In this document: piece by piece, positions 10,959-21,200 of the stretch
Numbering within the stretch: position 1 is the first letter of the stretch
Layout of the letters: the number at the start of each line of letters is the position of its first letter
Assembly (NCBI RefSeq): GCF_003663885.1
Contig: NZ_RCCE01000004.1
Location: 310,001 to 374,000, forward strand
Length of the DNA: 64,000 nucleotides
Direction of reading: 5' to 3'
Origin: Litoreibacter meonggei
Lineage (GTDB): Bacteria > Pseudomonadota > Alphaproteobacteria > Rhodobacterales > Rhodobacteraceae
The notes under the pieces: model-generated
Database searches by the model: none
Told to the model about the DNA's origin: nothing
What the model saw: the letters and a program-made list of their open reading frames with translations, nothing else
Made by a program: the position numbers and the translations under genes

Positions 10959-12815
10959 TCAGCGGATGCTCGCATTCACGGCGTTGACGGCGACTTGATC
11001 AAGGCTCAGGCCGTGACGCGCTTGCACAGCTTGACCGTACAACTCGAACACGTCAGCCGCGAGGCCGGCGCTGCCTTGTTGGGACAATTGTGTCAGAAAG
11101 TCTTGCGCGTCATCAGCCGCAAGATCAGCGGCAGAGATGTCCAGCAACTCCACTAGAATCGCACCATCGTCGGTCGGGATAAGCGCGGTGTCGGAAGCTT
11201 TTTCCAGCTCAAACGCAGTTATCAGCAAGGCAACAGGCGTATCCTCGATGAACTCTGTGCGGCCACGGTCCGTCTCAGTGCGACCGTCCAGCCCAAGGGC
11301 TTCCATGGCGGTGCCTTGATCCAGTTGAGCTTTTAAATCGTCGCCCAACGCGGTCAACCGACGTTTGGTTTCCGCCGCGTTCCATGCGGCAACTACATCG
11401 TCGCGGATATCCGCAAGTGCGGGCAGGGCAGGTGGAACAATCTCGTCCAGACGCGCTGCGAAAATTCCGCCGTCAGACAGCTCGCGTGCCTCGGGGAAAT
11501 CGCCCTCGTTCAGACGCGCCGCTTCTTCGCGGAAGTTGTCATAGCCTGCGATGCCTTCTTGATTGGTCTCTGAAAAATCGATTTGGCCGAATTCCAGGTC
11601 GGTATCGGTTCCTAGCTCTTCCAGAGTGGCTCCGCCTGCCAGCAGGTCTTCGACATCGGTCAATTTGTCGAGCACTGCACGACGGGCTTGGTCTTCGGCC
11701 GCTTCCGCCACCAAGTCGTCACGCACCTCGTCAAAGGTGATCTCTTGCGCTTCCAGAACCGCGTTAACGCGGTAGAGGGCGGGGCCGAGCGACGTCTCTA
11801 CCGGCGCGGAGATACCCGGCTCTGTCATAGCAAAAACGGCGTCGGCAATGGGTCCGTCCAGATCATTACGGGCAACTTCGCCTTGGTCGACATCTTCCAG
11901 CGTCAGCCCGCGTTCGGTGACGAGGTCGTCGAAGCTGGTCTCGCCCGCGTCAATTGCAGCTTTTGCTGCGCTAGCAGCCTCAGAGTCAGCAAACCCCAAA
12001 CGCTCGACAATGCGACGCTCCGGTTGGTTGAACTCGTCAGAGCGTTCGTCATACAGCGCGCGCAGTTCGTCTTCGTTCGGGGTGATCTCGTCGACCAGCA
12101 TGTCCGGTGTCAACCAAGCATAACTGATCTTGCGCACCTCGAGAGTTTCGAATTGTGTGCCATTCTCTTCGTAGAACGCCTTCAATTCCGCGTCTGTTGG
12201 CGCGTCATTAGGGGTGGCCAGCAGGGCAGCGTCCAGCACAGCCCAGCGGAACGAACGACGCTCGCCAATGAAGCCATAGAGCGTTTCTGCGTAGGACTCA
12301 TTCAGGGTCAGCCCACCTGTCACCGATTGTTGCAAAAGCTGTCGCGCGGCGGTTTTGCGCAGATCATCTTCGAACTCCGTCGGGCGCACATCGTTGCGCT
12401 CCAGCGCGAATTCATAGGTCTCGCGGTTAAACGCGCCATCTGGTCCCTGAAAGGCGGGAACCTGTTGGAGTTGGCTCAGCACTTCGGCGTCACCAACGGA
12501 AAGCCCCATCAAGCGGGCCTCCTCTGTCAACGCAGTCGTTGCGGCTAAACGCCCGCGCACCCGTACATCCAACCCTTCGAGAAGGGCGGTTTGCATAGAG
12601 ACAGGCGTTCCACGGCGGCGCGACTCAAAGTCGATCTCTTGCTGCAAACCACGTTGATATTCCTGAACGGTAATCGGCGTCTCGCCAACACTGCCAATGG
12701 AAGAGATATTGCCGCTAAGACCACTAGAGCCAAAACCCGCCAACCCCGCTACCAGCAGCAGCAAAATACCCCACACCGCAATGCGCGACGCGCTAGATTT
12801 GCCTGACTTGGCCAT
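10959..12815 (-). CDS. PpiD/SurA-type periplasmic folding factor (peptidyl-prolyl isomerase family)
   Basis: Membrane-anchored periplasmic chaperone of the PpiD type. The 618-residue protein has one N-terminal membrane helix (about 11-30) and a SurA_N-like helical region (about 45-180, GETPITVQEYQRGLQQEI). A central region corresponds to the parvulin rotamase domain (about 240-370), and a long C-terminal tail follows. In the parvulin region I see no clear GGXLG or F-SXXP consensus, so the fold may be kept without much isomerase activity; this needs a profile search. It lies directly upstream of trpE with a 3-base gap, an arrangement seen in Rhodobacteraceae. Confidence 0.85.
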   Translation of the reverse strand: MAKSGKSSASRIAVWGILLLLVAGLAGFGSSGLSGNISSIGSVGETPITVQEYQRGLQQEIDFESRRRGTPVSMQTALLEGLDVRVRGRLAATTALTEEARLMGLSVGDAEVLSQLQQVPAFQGPDGAFNRETYEFALERNDVRPTEFEDDLRKTAARQLLQQSVTGGLTLNESYAETLYGFIGERRSFRWAVLDAALLATPNDAPTDAELKAFYEENGTQFETLEVRKISYAWLTPDMLVDEITPNEDELRALYDERSDEFNQPERRIVERLGFADSEAASAAKAAIDAGETSFDDLVTERGLTLEDVDQGEVARNDLDGPIADAVFAMTEPGISAPVETSLGPALYRVNAVLEAQEITFDEVRDDLVAEAAEDQARRAVLDKLTDVEDLLAGGATLEELGTDTDLEFGQIDFSETNQEGIAGYDNFREEAARLNEGDFPEARELSDGGIFAARLDEIVPPALPALADIRDDVVAAWNAAETKRRLTALGDDLKAQLDQGTAMEALGLDGRTETDRGRTEFIEDTPVALLITAFELEKASDTALIPTDDGAILVELLDISAADLAADDAQDFLTQLSQQGSAGLAADVFELYGQAVQARHGLSLDQVAVNAVNASIR

Positions 12816-12859
12816 GTCTCACCTTCCTAGAAGAAAACCAGTTGGAACCTGTTAAACCG

Positions 12860-12877
12860 TTGCCCCCAAAGGGGCAA
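12860..12877 (-). terminator. Short GC hairpin after the aminotransferase gene
   Basis: TTGCCCC / GGGGCAA arms of 7 bases enclose a CAAA loop, 6 bases downstream of the minus-strand aminotransferase stop. Only a weak T-run follows on the minus strand (TTT), so termination is probably partial. It may separate the aminotransferase from ppiD-trpE. Confidence 0.5.
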
Positions 12878-12882
12878 GCGGA

Positions 12883-14055
12883 TCAGAGGGTTTCCATCCG
12901 TTCAAACAGCTCCGCAATACCATCAGCGTCGATATTGGCGAACGCAATGCGCAGCGACTTCGCCCCAGACGGGTCGCCTTCCGGGACAAACATCGTGCCC
13001 GGCAAGCATAGCACGCTGATATCGCGCACCATGCGTTGGGCAAGCTGGTCCGATGGCTCGTCAAACGGGTGGGTCATATACGCGAAATACGCGCCGTTGC
13101 CTTCCAGCGTCCAACCCTTTGCGGCAAGTTTAGGAAAGTGCTCTTCAATCGCCGCGCGGCGGGCCAGAATTTCAGCCCGCTGTTCGCCCAGCCATTCGCC
13201 CAGGTTCTGCATCCCCCAAAGCGCCGCACGTTGACCCAATTGGTTGGGGCAAATCGTGACCGTGTCGAGAAACTTTTCGGCCTCCGCCAAACGCGCGACC
13301 GACGCAACCATCGCCCCAACACGGTGGCCGGTCAAACGGTAGGCCTTGGAGAACGAATACAGCTGGATCAGCGTGTCTTCCCAATTCGGGTGCGTGAACA
13401 AATCATGCGGTGCGCCACTGCGGCTGTCGAAGTCGCGATAGGTTTCGTCTACGATCAGTGCGATGCCGTGGGCGTCACATAACTCGTAGAACGCGCTTAA
13501 CAGGTCTGACGGGTACTCTACGCCACCCGGATTATTTGGGGAAACCAATGTGATAGCGCGTGTCTTTGATGTGATCAACGTCGCGGTATCGTCGACGGAT
13601 GGAAGAAGCCCGGCACCGGCTTTCAACGGCACCGAGGTGATACCACCCATATCAAGCCACATCTTATGGTTGAAATACCATGGGGTCGGGATGATTACCT
13701 CATCACCGGCGGCACATAGGGTCGCGATCATCGAGGCAAAGGCCTGATTGCAGCCCGAGGTGATGGCGACCTGCGACGCGGAGACTTGCCCGCCATATGC
13801 AGCCGTCCATTGCGCCGCGACTTCAGTCCGCAACTCTGGCAGCCCCAAAACGGGTCCATACAGATGGGTCGCATCATCTTCCAAGACGAATTGCGCCATG
13901 GCCTCGCGCAACGGTGCGGGCGGCGGATCGACCGGCGCCGCCTGCGACACATTAATCAACGGGCGATCCGTCGGGAACTCAACGCCATCAATCCAGCGCC
14001 GCGCCTCCATAACCGGAGGGGGAAACGTCGCCGCCATGTTTGGATTCAAGCGCAT
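12883..14055 (-). CDS. Class I/II pyridoxal-phosphate aminotransferase
   Basis: Fold-type I PLP enzyme that probably transaminates an amino acid; the substrate is unknown. The 390-residue protein shows the substrate-cofactor segment INVSQAAPVDPPP, LYGPVLGLPELR, the PLP-phosphate region GCNQAF, VSPNNPGG, the PLP-ring aspartate in IVDETYRDF, and the Schiff-base lysine in YSFSKAYRLTGHRVGAM (about residue 240). The C-terminal arginine is in KSLRIAFAN. An internal ATG (MAATFPPP) six codons in is an alternative start. It is upstream of ppiD-trpE on the same strand, but nothing ties it to tryptophan synthesis. Confidence 0.88.
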   Translation of the reverse strand: MRLNPNMAATFPPPVMEARRWIDGVEFPTDRPLINVSQAAPVDPPPAPLREAMAQFVLEDDATHLYGPVLGLPELRTEVAAQWTAAYGGQVSASQVAITSGCNQAFASMIATLCAAGDEVIIPTPWYFNHKMWLDMGGITSVPLKAGAGLLPSVDDTATLITSKTRAITLVSPNNPGGVEYPSDLLSAFYELCDAHGIALIVDETYRDFDSRSGAPHDLFTHPNWEDTLIQLYSFSKAYRLTGHRVGAMVASVARLAEAEKFLDTVTICPNQLGQRAALWGMQNLGEWLGEQRAEILARRAAIEEHFPKLAAKGWTLEGNGAYFAYMTHPFDEPSDQLAQRMVRDISVLCLPGTMFVPEGDPSGAKSLRIAFANIDADGIAELFERMETL

Positions 14056-14093
14056 ATATATTTCTTTTCTAACAGTCAGTTACGAGCCGAAGC

Positions 14094-14594
14094 TTACTCG
14101 CCCCGGTAGGGCTTAACATATTGCATCGCCATGTCCCAAGGGAAGAAGATCCACGTATCTTGTGACACTTCGGTGATGAACGTATCGACCTGCGCACGGC
14201 CCTTTGGTTTGGCGTAAACGGTGGCGAAATGCGCATTTGGATACAGCGCGCGAACAACTTCCAGCGTTTTGCCGCTGTCGACCAAATCGTCGATGATTAG
14301 AATGCCGGTGCCATCGCCCATCAACGCGTCATCTGGCTTTTGCAGAACGGTGGCTTCCGATTGCGTTTGGTTATCATAGGACTTGATCGAGATCGTATCC
14401 ACAGTACGAATATCCATCTCGCGCGCCGCGATCATTGCGGGTGCCATACCGCCACGGGTAATGGCAACAACGGCACGCCACGCGCCGTCATCCGGCCCGT
14501 GCCCGTCCAGACGCCACGCAAGCGCGCGGCTGTCACGGTGGATTTGGTCCCAGCTTATATGGAAGCCTTTTTCGTGGGGCAGGCGGTCGGTCAT
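14094..14594 (-). CDS. gpt: Xanthine-guanine phosphoribosyltransferase
   Basis: Purine salvage enzyme that joins xanthine or guanine with PRPP. The 166-residue protein matches Gpt in length and in motifs: [13 protein letters not shown] (about 42-54) and the PRPP-binding signature [17 protein letters not shown] (about 98-114). The end [16 protein letters not shown] is typical of Gpt. It lies between fabI and the aminotransferase gene, all on the minus strand but with gaps, so cotranscription is uncertain. Confidence 0.93.
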   Translation of the reverse strand: MTDRLPHEKGFHISWDQIHRDSRALAWRLDGHGPDDGAWRAVVAITRGGMAPAMIAAREMDIRTVDTISIKSYDNQTQSEATVLQKPDDALMGDGTGILIIDDLVDSGKTLEVVRALYPNAHFATVYAKPKGRAQVDTFITEVSQDTWIFFPWDMAMQYVKPYRGE

Positions 14595-14666
14595 TGGTCA
14601 GTTCCCTCAAGTGATGGCTCGTTTTGCACGAGCACGGCGATCATGCCGCCAAAGCGGCCCGCTAAG

Positions 14667-15470
14667 TCATTTCTCAATGTCCGGCGCGTCCACGGCTTTC
14701 ATCCCGACGACATGGTAACCCGCATCAACATGATGCACCTCACCGGTCACGGCAGAGCTGAGATCAGACAATAGATATAGAGCCGATTTGCCGACTTCCT
14801 CTTGGGTGATGGTTCGGCGCAGTGGCGAGTTGTATTCGTTCCACTTCATGATGTAGCGGAAATCGCCGATGCCCGATGCCGCCAGCGTCTTGATAGTGCC
14901 GGCAGAAATGGCATTCACGCGGATGTTGTCTTTCCCCAAATCCTCGGCCAGATATTTCACCGATGCCTCCAATGCGGCCTTGGCCACACCCATAACATTG
15001 TAGTGTGGCATGACCTTTTCAGCGCCATAATAGGTCAATGTGAGCAAAGAACCGCCGTTGTTCATCAGCTTCTCAGCGCGCTGCGCGACAGCGGTAAAGG
15101 AGTAAACCGAGATGTCCATCGACATGCGAAAGTTATCGGCGCTGGTGTCAACATAGCGGCCGCGCAACTCGTTTTTGTCGGAGAAACCAATGGCGTGAAC
15201 GACGAAATCCAGCGACCCCCAGTCCTCTTTAAGTGTGTCGAACAAGGCGTCTATTGATGCGCCATCGCCGACGTCGCAAGGCAAAACATGTTTCGCCCCG
15301 ATGCTGTCGGCAAGTGGACGTACACGTTTTAGGAGGGCGTCGCCCTGATACGAGAACGCGATCTCGGCGCCTTGGTCAGCGCAGGCTTTCGCAATTCCCC
15401 ATGCGATGGACTTGTCATTGGCCACCCCCATGATCAGGCCGCGTTTGCCTGCCATCAATCCATTTGACAT
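14667..15470 (-). CDS. fabI: Enoyl-[acyl-carrier-protein] reductase (NADH), FabI type
   Basis: Reduces the enoyl-ACP double bond in each round of fatty-acid elongation. It has 267 residues from ATG at 15470, which follows a GGGGGA ribosome site; the frame itself opens upstream at a TTG. It is a short-chain dehydrogenase fold with the FabI-specific start GKRGLIMGVANDKSIAWGIA, the HAIGF segment, and the catalytic YX9YX6K set at about Tyr147, Tyr157 and Lys164 (TYYGAEKVMPHYNVMGVAK). It is divergent from pdxH. Confidence 0.96.
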   Translation of the reverse strand: MSNGLMAGKRGLIMGVANDKSIAWGIAKACADQGAEIAFSYQGDALLKRVRPLADSIGAKHVLPCDVGDGASIDALFDTLKEDWGSLDFVVHAIGFSDKNELRGRYVDTSADNFRMSMDISVYSFTAVAQRAEKLMNNGGSLLTLTYYGAEKVMPHYNVMGVAKAALEASVKYLAEDLGKDNIRVNAISAGTIKTLAASGIGDFRYIMKWNEYNSPLRRTITQEEVGKSALYLLSDLSSAVTGEVHHVDAGYHVVGMKAVDAPDIEK

Positions 15471-15693
15471 ATTGTCCCCCAAAGCGACTTCTTATTGTGT
15501 TTAGGATGGTTTAGGCGAAAGCCTTGGCTGCTTCAAGTCACGGCGGGTGGCGCGCTAAACATAAGGCCTAACTCTATATCAAAGACCGGCGTTGAAAAGT
15601 TTTTGCCATCTGGTAAAAAACAACGTCACGTCATTGTTGAGTGCATAGTTTATTGGCTGTAGGGCAGCCGTCGAATACGGTGGGAATTTAGGC
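15471..15693. promoter_or_regulatory. Divergent promoter region fabI / pdxH
   Basis: This 223-base gap between fabI and pdxH must carry both promoters. It is AT-richer than the flanks, especially 15590-15660. I see no FadR- or riboswitch-like element, and no clear inverted repeat above chance. Confidence 0.35.
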
Positions 15694-16299
15694 ATGTCAG
15701 ATAGAGCAGGTATATTTGCGGGCGAAGATCCGTTTGTAATTGCCCAGCAGTGGCTGGTCGAGGCGGAGAAAACTGAACCCAATGACCCTAATGCCATTGC
15801 TTTGGCAACGGTCGACGCTGACGGGATGCCCAATGCGCGTATGGTGCTTTTGAAGGATATTGAGGACGATGCCTTTGTCTTCTATACCAACTACGAAAGT
15901 GCGAAGGCACGCGAATTGGACAGCGCTGGCGCGGCCGCGTTTGTTATGCATTGGAAATCTTTACGCCGCCAACTACGAGTTCGTGGTACAATAACGCGAG
16001 AAAACGGCGAAAAGGCTGACGACTACTATAAATCACGCTCGCTCAAAAGCCGGTTGGGGGCTTGGGCATCCAAGCAATCCCAACCGCTTTCATCGCGCGG
16101 TGCGTTGATGGCGAAGGTGGCAAAGGTGACTGCTGAGAAAGGCCTAAACCCGGATCGTCCTCCGTTTTGGGGCGGATTCCGGATACAGCCTGTTGAAATA
16201 GAATTCTGGGCCGATGGGTCCGCAAGACTGCACGACCGATTTCGTTGGATCCGCGCTGATGCAAATGGTCCATGGACAATAACCCGGCTCAGCCCGTAA
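15694..16299 (+). CDS. pdxH: Pyridoxamine/pyridoxine 5'-phosphate oxidase
   Basis: FMN enzyme that makes pyridoxal phosphate from PNP or PMP, serving the aminotransferases in this window among others. It has 201 residues. Motifs are [39 protein letters not shown] (FMN site, about 40-76), [13 protein letters not shown] (about 91-103), and the C-terminal signature [17 protein letters not shown]...RLHDRFRW (about 159-190). Length and ends fit the family. Confidence 0.96.
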   Translation: MSDRAGIFAGEDPFVIAQQWLVEAEKTEPNDPNAIALATVDADGMPNARMVLLKDIEDDAFVFYTNYESAKARELDSAGAAAFVMHWKSLRRQLRVRGTITRENGEKADDYYKSRSLKSRLGAWASKQSQPLSSRGALMAKVAKVTAEKGLNPDRPPFWGGFRIQPVEIEFWADGSARLHDRFRWIRADANGPWTITRLSP

Positions 16300-16420
16300 C
16301 TAGGCTGGAACTAAGAAGAATTGACGTACACGTAAAGGGTGGTGGGCAGGAAACCCTTACCTATCTTGAAACCCTGCAATGTGACAACGTGGACCTAACA
16401 ATAGTAGTTGGGGGTACTCC

Positions 16421-16993
16421 ATGGGCAGTCTTGGAGGCGTCGAAAAGTTTGACGCGGTGTGGATGACACAGAATAACGAAGTTACTGATACGACCCGTTT
16501 CGTGGTAGGTCAGGTTAAATGGTTTGATGCAGTCAAAGGTTTTGGCTTTGTTGTCGCGGACGAAGGCGGTCCGGACATCTTGCTTCATGCAAATGTTCTA
16601 CGAAATTTCGGGCAGGGCTCGGTAGCTGACGCCAGCATGGTGGAGTTACGCGTTCAGGAAACCGATCGCGGCCTACAGGCGGTCGAGGTGCTATCGCTCA
16701 CGCCGCCAGTCGTAGACCCCGAAGAGGGTGGCATCGCCAGCGTGATTGCTGATCACGATGACATTGAAATGATCCCTGCGCGGGTGAAATGGTTTGACAA
16801 GGGCAAGGGCTTCGGATTTGCCAATGCTTATGGATCAAGTGACGACATCTTCCTTCATGTCGAAGTTCTCCGCCGGTGCGGGCTTGCGGATTTGCTTGCA
16901 GGCGAAGCCGTGTGTGTGCGTGTTGTCGACGGGGACCGCGGTAAAATGGCTGCGGAAATTCACGCCTGGGATCACGCTATCGACAACGACTAG
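16421..16993 (+). CDS. Protein with two cold-shock domains
   Basis: Single-stranded nucleic-acid-binding protein with two tandem cold-shock domains, probably an RNA chaperone. The protein has about 190 residues. Domain 1 is about 30-95 (GQVKWFDAVKGFGFVV with RNP1, then DILLHANVLR as RNP2). Domain 2 is about 122-185 (ARVKWFDKGKGFGFAN, DIFLHVEVLRRCG). The chosen ATG at 16421 has GGGGG about 6 bases upstream; a second in-frame ATG at 16463 lacks a good ribosome site. The two-domain form is typical of Rhodobacterales. The DUF192 gene begins inside its 3' end. Confidence 0.9.
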   Translation: MGSLGGVEKFDAVWMTQNNEVTDTTRFVVGQVKWFDAVKGFGFVVADEGGPDILLHANVLRNFGQGSVADASMVELRVQETDRGLQAVEVLSLTPPVVDPEEGGIASVIADHDDIEMIPARVKWFDKGKGFGFANAYGSSDDIFLHVEVLRRCGLADLLAGEAVCVRVVDGDRGKMAAEIHAWDHAIDND

Positions 16994-17459
16994 AGCATTT
17001 TTTGCTGCTCTGCTTCTGTCTGGCTCTGCCACAAGCGGAGCCTATTCTGATGTTTGCACGCCTGATCGCGTTAGCATCAAGGGTGACTTTGGCTCGATAT
17101 CGTTCCGCGTTGAAATAGCAGATGACGCGCAAGAGCGCGCGATCGGGTTAATGAACAGGGACGCGCTTCCCAAGCTTGCGGGTATGTTGTTCGTCTACGA
17201 GCGAGCGCAGCCACTTGCCTTTTGGATGCGCAACACGCTGATCCCTCTTGATATGATTTTCGTCGAACCCACGGGTCGAATTGCCAGCATCCATGCCAAT
17301 GCGATTCCACATGACGAAACCCCGATCAGCGGTGGCGATGGATTGACCCATGTCTTGGAGATCGGCGGCGGCTTAGCATCGCAATTTGGGATTTCTGAAG
17401 GCGATATACTAAGACATCCCAGCTTTAATCAAAATGAAGCGCTTTGGCCCTGCGGTTAG
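16920..17459 (+). CDS. DUF192 family exported protein
   Basis: Conserved protein of unknown function with an export signal. The DUF192 domain occupies about residues 50-160 of the product, with the signatures [34 protein letters not shown] and [10 protein letters not shown]. The start is uncertain because no ATG lies near the signal region. GTG at 16920 or TTG at 16923, both inside the 3' end of the cold-shock gene, give a basic stretch followed by a hydrophobic segment ([18 protein letters not shown]) that looks like a signal peptide. The overlap of about 70 bases suggests coupled translation. Confidence 0.82.
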   Translation: MLSTGTAVKWLRKFTPGITLSTTTRAFFAALLLSGSATSGAYSDVCTPDRVSIKGDFGSISFRVEIADDAQERAIGLMNRDALPKLAGMLFVYERAQPLAFWMRNTLIPLDMIFVEPTGRIASIHANAIPHDETPISGGDGLTHVLEIGGGLASQFGISEGDILRHPSFNQNEALWPCG

Positions 17460-17504
17460 GGCTTTTCAAACCCGAAGAAGGTGTTTAGGAAGCCCTCAGA
17501 TCGT

Positions 17505-17581
<77 letters not shown>

Positions 17582-17812
17582 TCTAAATTACCGGAGTACC
17601 GGTGATAAAATCCTCCTTAACCCATCAGCTATTTTCTACGTTCCCGCAGCGGCGCCTGTCGCGCGCGATATTATTCGTACGCCAATACCCATCCTGCCAC
17701 GTTAAGGCCGTCACCTAGCGATTCTGTCGCTCTGGCCCTGAACCTCGGGAAAGGCGTGACATCCGGGCGACAAAATCAGCCGACTACATATTGATGAGAT
17801 GACTTTCACCAA

Positions 17813-17828
17813 ACCCTATATGTGGTTT
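17813..17828 (+). promoter_or_regulatory. Candidate NrdR box (distal)
   Basis: ACCCTATATGTGGTTT fits the 16-base NrdR consensus (acaCwAtATaTwGtgt) at roughly 12 positions by my count. It shares a 10-base core (CTATATGTGG) with the proximal site in opposite orientation. Confidence 0.4.
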
Positions 17829-17855
17829 TTTGGTTGCCCGCTGATACGCCTGTTC

Positions 17856-17876
17856 TGTGGATAAGCCTGTGGATAG
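17856..17876 (-). promoter_or_regulatory. Pair of DnaA-box-like 9-mers
   Basis: TGTGGATAA (17856-17864) is the exact complement of the DnaA box TTATCCACA. TGTGGATAG (17868-17876) differs at one base. They start 12 bases apart in the same orientation. In E. coli, DnaA boxes in the nrdAB promoter link dNTP supply to replication; a similar role for nrdJ is inferred. Confidence 0.5.
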
Positions 17877-18089
17877 TTCACCCGATACCCTAGCTTTCGG
17901 CGATAAGCTGCCTAATTTCCGTGGTTTTTCTTTCCGGCACGACCTGTGCACTAATTTTGATGCCACCGTCGGAGAATCGGAGCGAAACCGAGCTAGCAAA
18001 GGTCAACAGATTTTTGTCACTGAAACCGGTAAGAATTCCGTTGACCCGACGGGGGGTGATACGTCAGGTTGTGCAGACTGACGCATAAG

Positions 18090-18105
18090 CCACCACATAT
18101 AGTGG
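18090..18105 (+). promoter_or_regulatory. Candidate NrdR box (proximal)
   Basis: CCACCACATATAGTGG matches about 12 of 16 NrdR consensus positions and contains the palindrome CCAC-ATATA-GTGG. It is about 175 bases upstream of the nrdJ start. Confidence 0.45.
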
Positions 18106-18281
18106 CATGCAGCAGTCACGGGACGGGGAACACTCCAGACACTTAGCGTCAAAGAGATGCTCGCTCATGCTTAGGTATGGGGCAGGTGGCTTTTGTCCTC
18201 GTGTATAACCACGACCCGCTTGAGGTAGGTCACACGTATTTAGCACGCGCAATTAAAGCGCCTGGGATCGGGGAAAGACTA

Positions 18282-21200
18282 ATGAAGATCGACCGTAAGC
18301 TTACGAAAGCTGGACAAGACGCCTATTCGGCACTGGAATTCACCTCCACAGCGTCCGAGATTCGCAACCCAGACGGGACGATCGTATTCAAACTCGACAA
18401 CGTAGAAGTGCCCGCAGGCTGGAGCCAAGTCGCCTCTGACGTCATTGCGCAGAAGTACTTCCGCAAAGCCGGTGTCCCGGCGGCGACCAAAACAGTTAAA
18501 GAAAAGGGTGTACCAGAATTCTTGTGGCGCTCCGTTCCTGATGACGCCGCCTTGAACAAGCTGCCCGAAGACCAACGCTATAGCGGCGAGACCTCATCCA
18601 AGCAGGTATTCGACCGCCTTGCAGGGGCATGGTGCTACTGGGGCTGGAAAGGTGGCTACTTTACCACCGAAGCTGACGCCCAAGCCTATTATGACGAAAT
18701 GCGCGTGATGCTGGCCAAACAGATGGCCGCTCCGAACTCTCCACAATGGTTCAACACCGGTCTGCACTGGGCCTACGGCATCGACGGTCCGGCCCAAGGC
18801 CACCACTATGTCGACTTCCAAACCGGCAAACTGACCAAATCCAAGTCGTCCTACGAGCACCCGCAGCCCCATGCCTGCTTCATCCAGTCCGTTTCCGACG
18901 ATCTGGTGAATGAAGGTGGCATCATGGACTTGTGGGTCCGCGAGGCGCGCCTGTTCAAATACGGTTCCGGCACTGGCACAAACTTTTCCTCCCTGCGTGC
19001 CGCTGGCGAAAGCCTGTCAGGCGGGGGTAAGTCCTCCGGCCTGATGGGTTTCCTGAAAATCGGGGATCGCGCAGCAGGGGCCATCAAATCCGGCGGCACC
19101 ACGCGCCGTGCCGCGAAAATGGTGATCGTTGATGCGGATCACCCAGATATTGAAGAGTTCATCAACTGGAAGGTTCTTGAAGAGCAGAAAGTGGCGTCCA
19201 TCGTCGCAGGCTCCAAGATGCACGAACAGAAGCTCAATGTGATTTTCCAAGCCATCAAAGGCTGGGACGGCAAGCTAGAAGACGCCGTAGACCCGAAGGC
19301 AAACGAGCAGCTGAAAGACGCGATCCGCGACGCCAAGAAAGTCGCAATTCCAGAGACTTACGTCAAACGGGTGCTGGACTACGCACGTCAGGGCTACACT
19401 TCAATCGAGTTCCCAGTCTACGACACCGATTGGGATAGCGAGGCGTATAACTCGGTCTCCGGCCAGAACTCCAACAACTCCATCCGCGTCACAGATGCCT
19501 TCTTGAAGGCTGTCGAGGCTGATGGCGACTGGGATCTGATCAACCGCAAAGACGACAAAGTCTGCAAGACCATCAAGGCCCGCGATCTGTGGGAACAAGT
19601 CGGCCACGCAGCATGGGCCTGTGCCGATCCGGGCATCCAGTACCACGACACCGTCAACGCTTGGCACACATGCCCCGAAGACGGCCCGATCCGCGGCTCC
19701 AACCCGTGCTCCGAATACATGTTCTTGGACGACACGGCCTGCAACCTCGCGTCGATGAACCTGCTGACCTACCAGAAGGACCAGAAGTTCGACGCAGAGC
19801 TGTATATGCACGCCAGCCGCCTGTGGACGCTGACGCTGGAAATCTCCGTCACCATGGCGCAATTCCCGTCCAAGGAGATCGCGCAACGCTCCTACGACTT
19901 CCGCACCTTGGGTCTGGGCTACGCCAATATCGGCGGTCTGCTGATGAACATGGGCTACGGCTACGACAGCAAAGAGGGCCGCGCGATGTGTGGGGCCCTG
20001 ACGGCGCTGATGACCGGTGTGTCTTACGCCACCTCCGCCGAGATCGCTAAGGAGCTGGGTCCGTTCCCGGGCTACGCGAAAAACTCCGAGCATATGCTCA
20101 AAGTGATCCGTAACCACCGCAACGCGGCCTATGGCAATGACGAAGGCTACGAGAAGCTGGACATAAAGCCACTGGCGCTGGACCACGCAAACTGCCCCGA
20201 CCAAGACCTTGTCAGCCTTGCAATGGCCGCATGGGACGAAGCGCTGGATCTGGGCGAGAAGCACGGCTACCGCAACGCGCAATCCACCGTGATCGCGCCC
20301 ACCGGCACCATCGGTCTGGTCATGGATTGCGACACCACGGGCATCGAGCCTGACTTCGCACTGGTGAAGTTCAAGAAGCTGGCCGGCGGCGGCTACTTCA
20401 AGATCATCAACCGCGGTGTGACTGGCGCGCTGGAAAACCTCGGCTATGCCAGCAACCAGATCGAAGAAATCGTGTCCTACGCAGTGGGCCACGGCACCAT
20501 CGGCAACGCACCGGGCATCAACCACACCTCGCTGGTCGGTCACGGCTTCGGTGAGGCTGAGCTGGCCAAGATCGAAGCGGCACTTCCAAGTGCCTTCGAC
20601 ATCCGCTTCGTGTTCAACCAGTGGACCTTGGGCGAGGAGTTCTGCACGCAGACCCTCGGCATCCCGGCCAAAGAGCTGAACAATCCAAGCTTCGACATGC
20701 TGCGTCACCTTGGCTTTAGCAAAGAGCAGATCGAGCACGCCAACGACCACGTGTGCGGCACGATGACCTTGGAAGGTGCACCGCACCTGAAAGAAGAGCA
20801 CTACAAAGTGTTCGATTGCGCCAACCCCTGCGGCAAGAAGGGCAAACGCTTCCTGTCCGTGGACAGCCACATCTATATGATGGCGGCGGCACAATCCTTC
20901 ATCTCAGGTGCGATCTCCAAAACGATCAACATGCCGAACGACGCCAATATCGAGGACTGCCAGAAAGCCTACGAGCTGTCTTGGTCCTTGGGCATCAAGG
21001 CCAACGCGCTCTACCGTGACGGCTCCAAACTGTCGCAACCTCTGGCCGCCGCGCTTGTTGAAGACGATGACGAGGCAGCAGAGATCCTCGAGAGCGGTTC
21101 TAACCACGAGAAAGCCACCGTGCTGGCCGAGAAGGTGATCGAGAAGATCATCATCCGTGAAGTCGAAAAGGCCACCGCGCGCACCAAAATGCCGGAGCGC

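Larger units (their letters stand above)
17582..18281 (+). promoter_or_regulatory. 700-base regulatory gap upstream of nrdJ
   Basis: No convincing gene; the short open frames here look random. It holds an exact DnaA box (TGTGGATAA, 17856-17864) and a one-mismatch copy (TGTGGATAG, 17868-17876). It also holds two NrdR-like sites at 17813-17828 and 18090-18105. No B12 riboswitch core was seen. The nrdJ ribosome site GGGGAAAG is at the 3' end. Confidence 0.55.

Noticed and set aside
9444-12882. trp attenuator before trpE
   Set aside because: trpE follows ppiD by 3 bases, and no Trp-rich leader or terminator/antiterminator pair was found before trpE, ppiD or trpG.
17856-17876. Possible replication origin because of DnaA boxes
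   Set aside because: Only two boxes, no AT-rich unwinding tract of the usual size, and no origin-type neighbours; a regulatory role for nrdJ is simpler.
17582-18281. Cobalamin riboswitch upstream of the B12-dependent nrdJ
   Set aside because: I could not find the conserved B12-box core or the supporting stems; a covariance search would be decisive.
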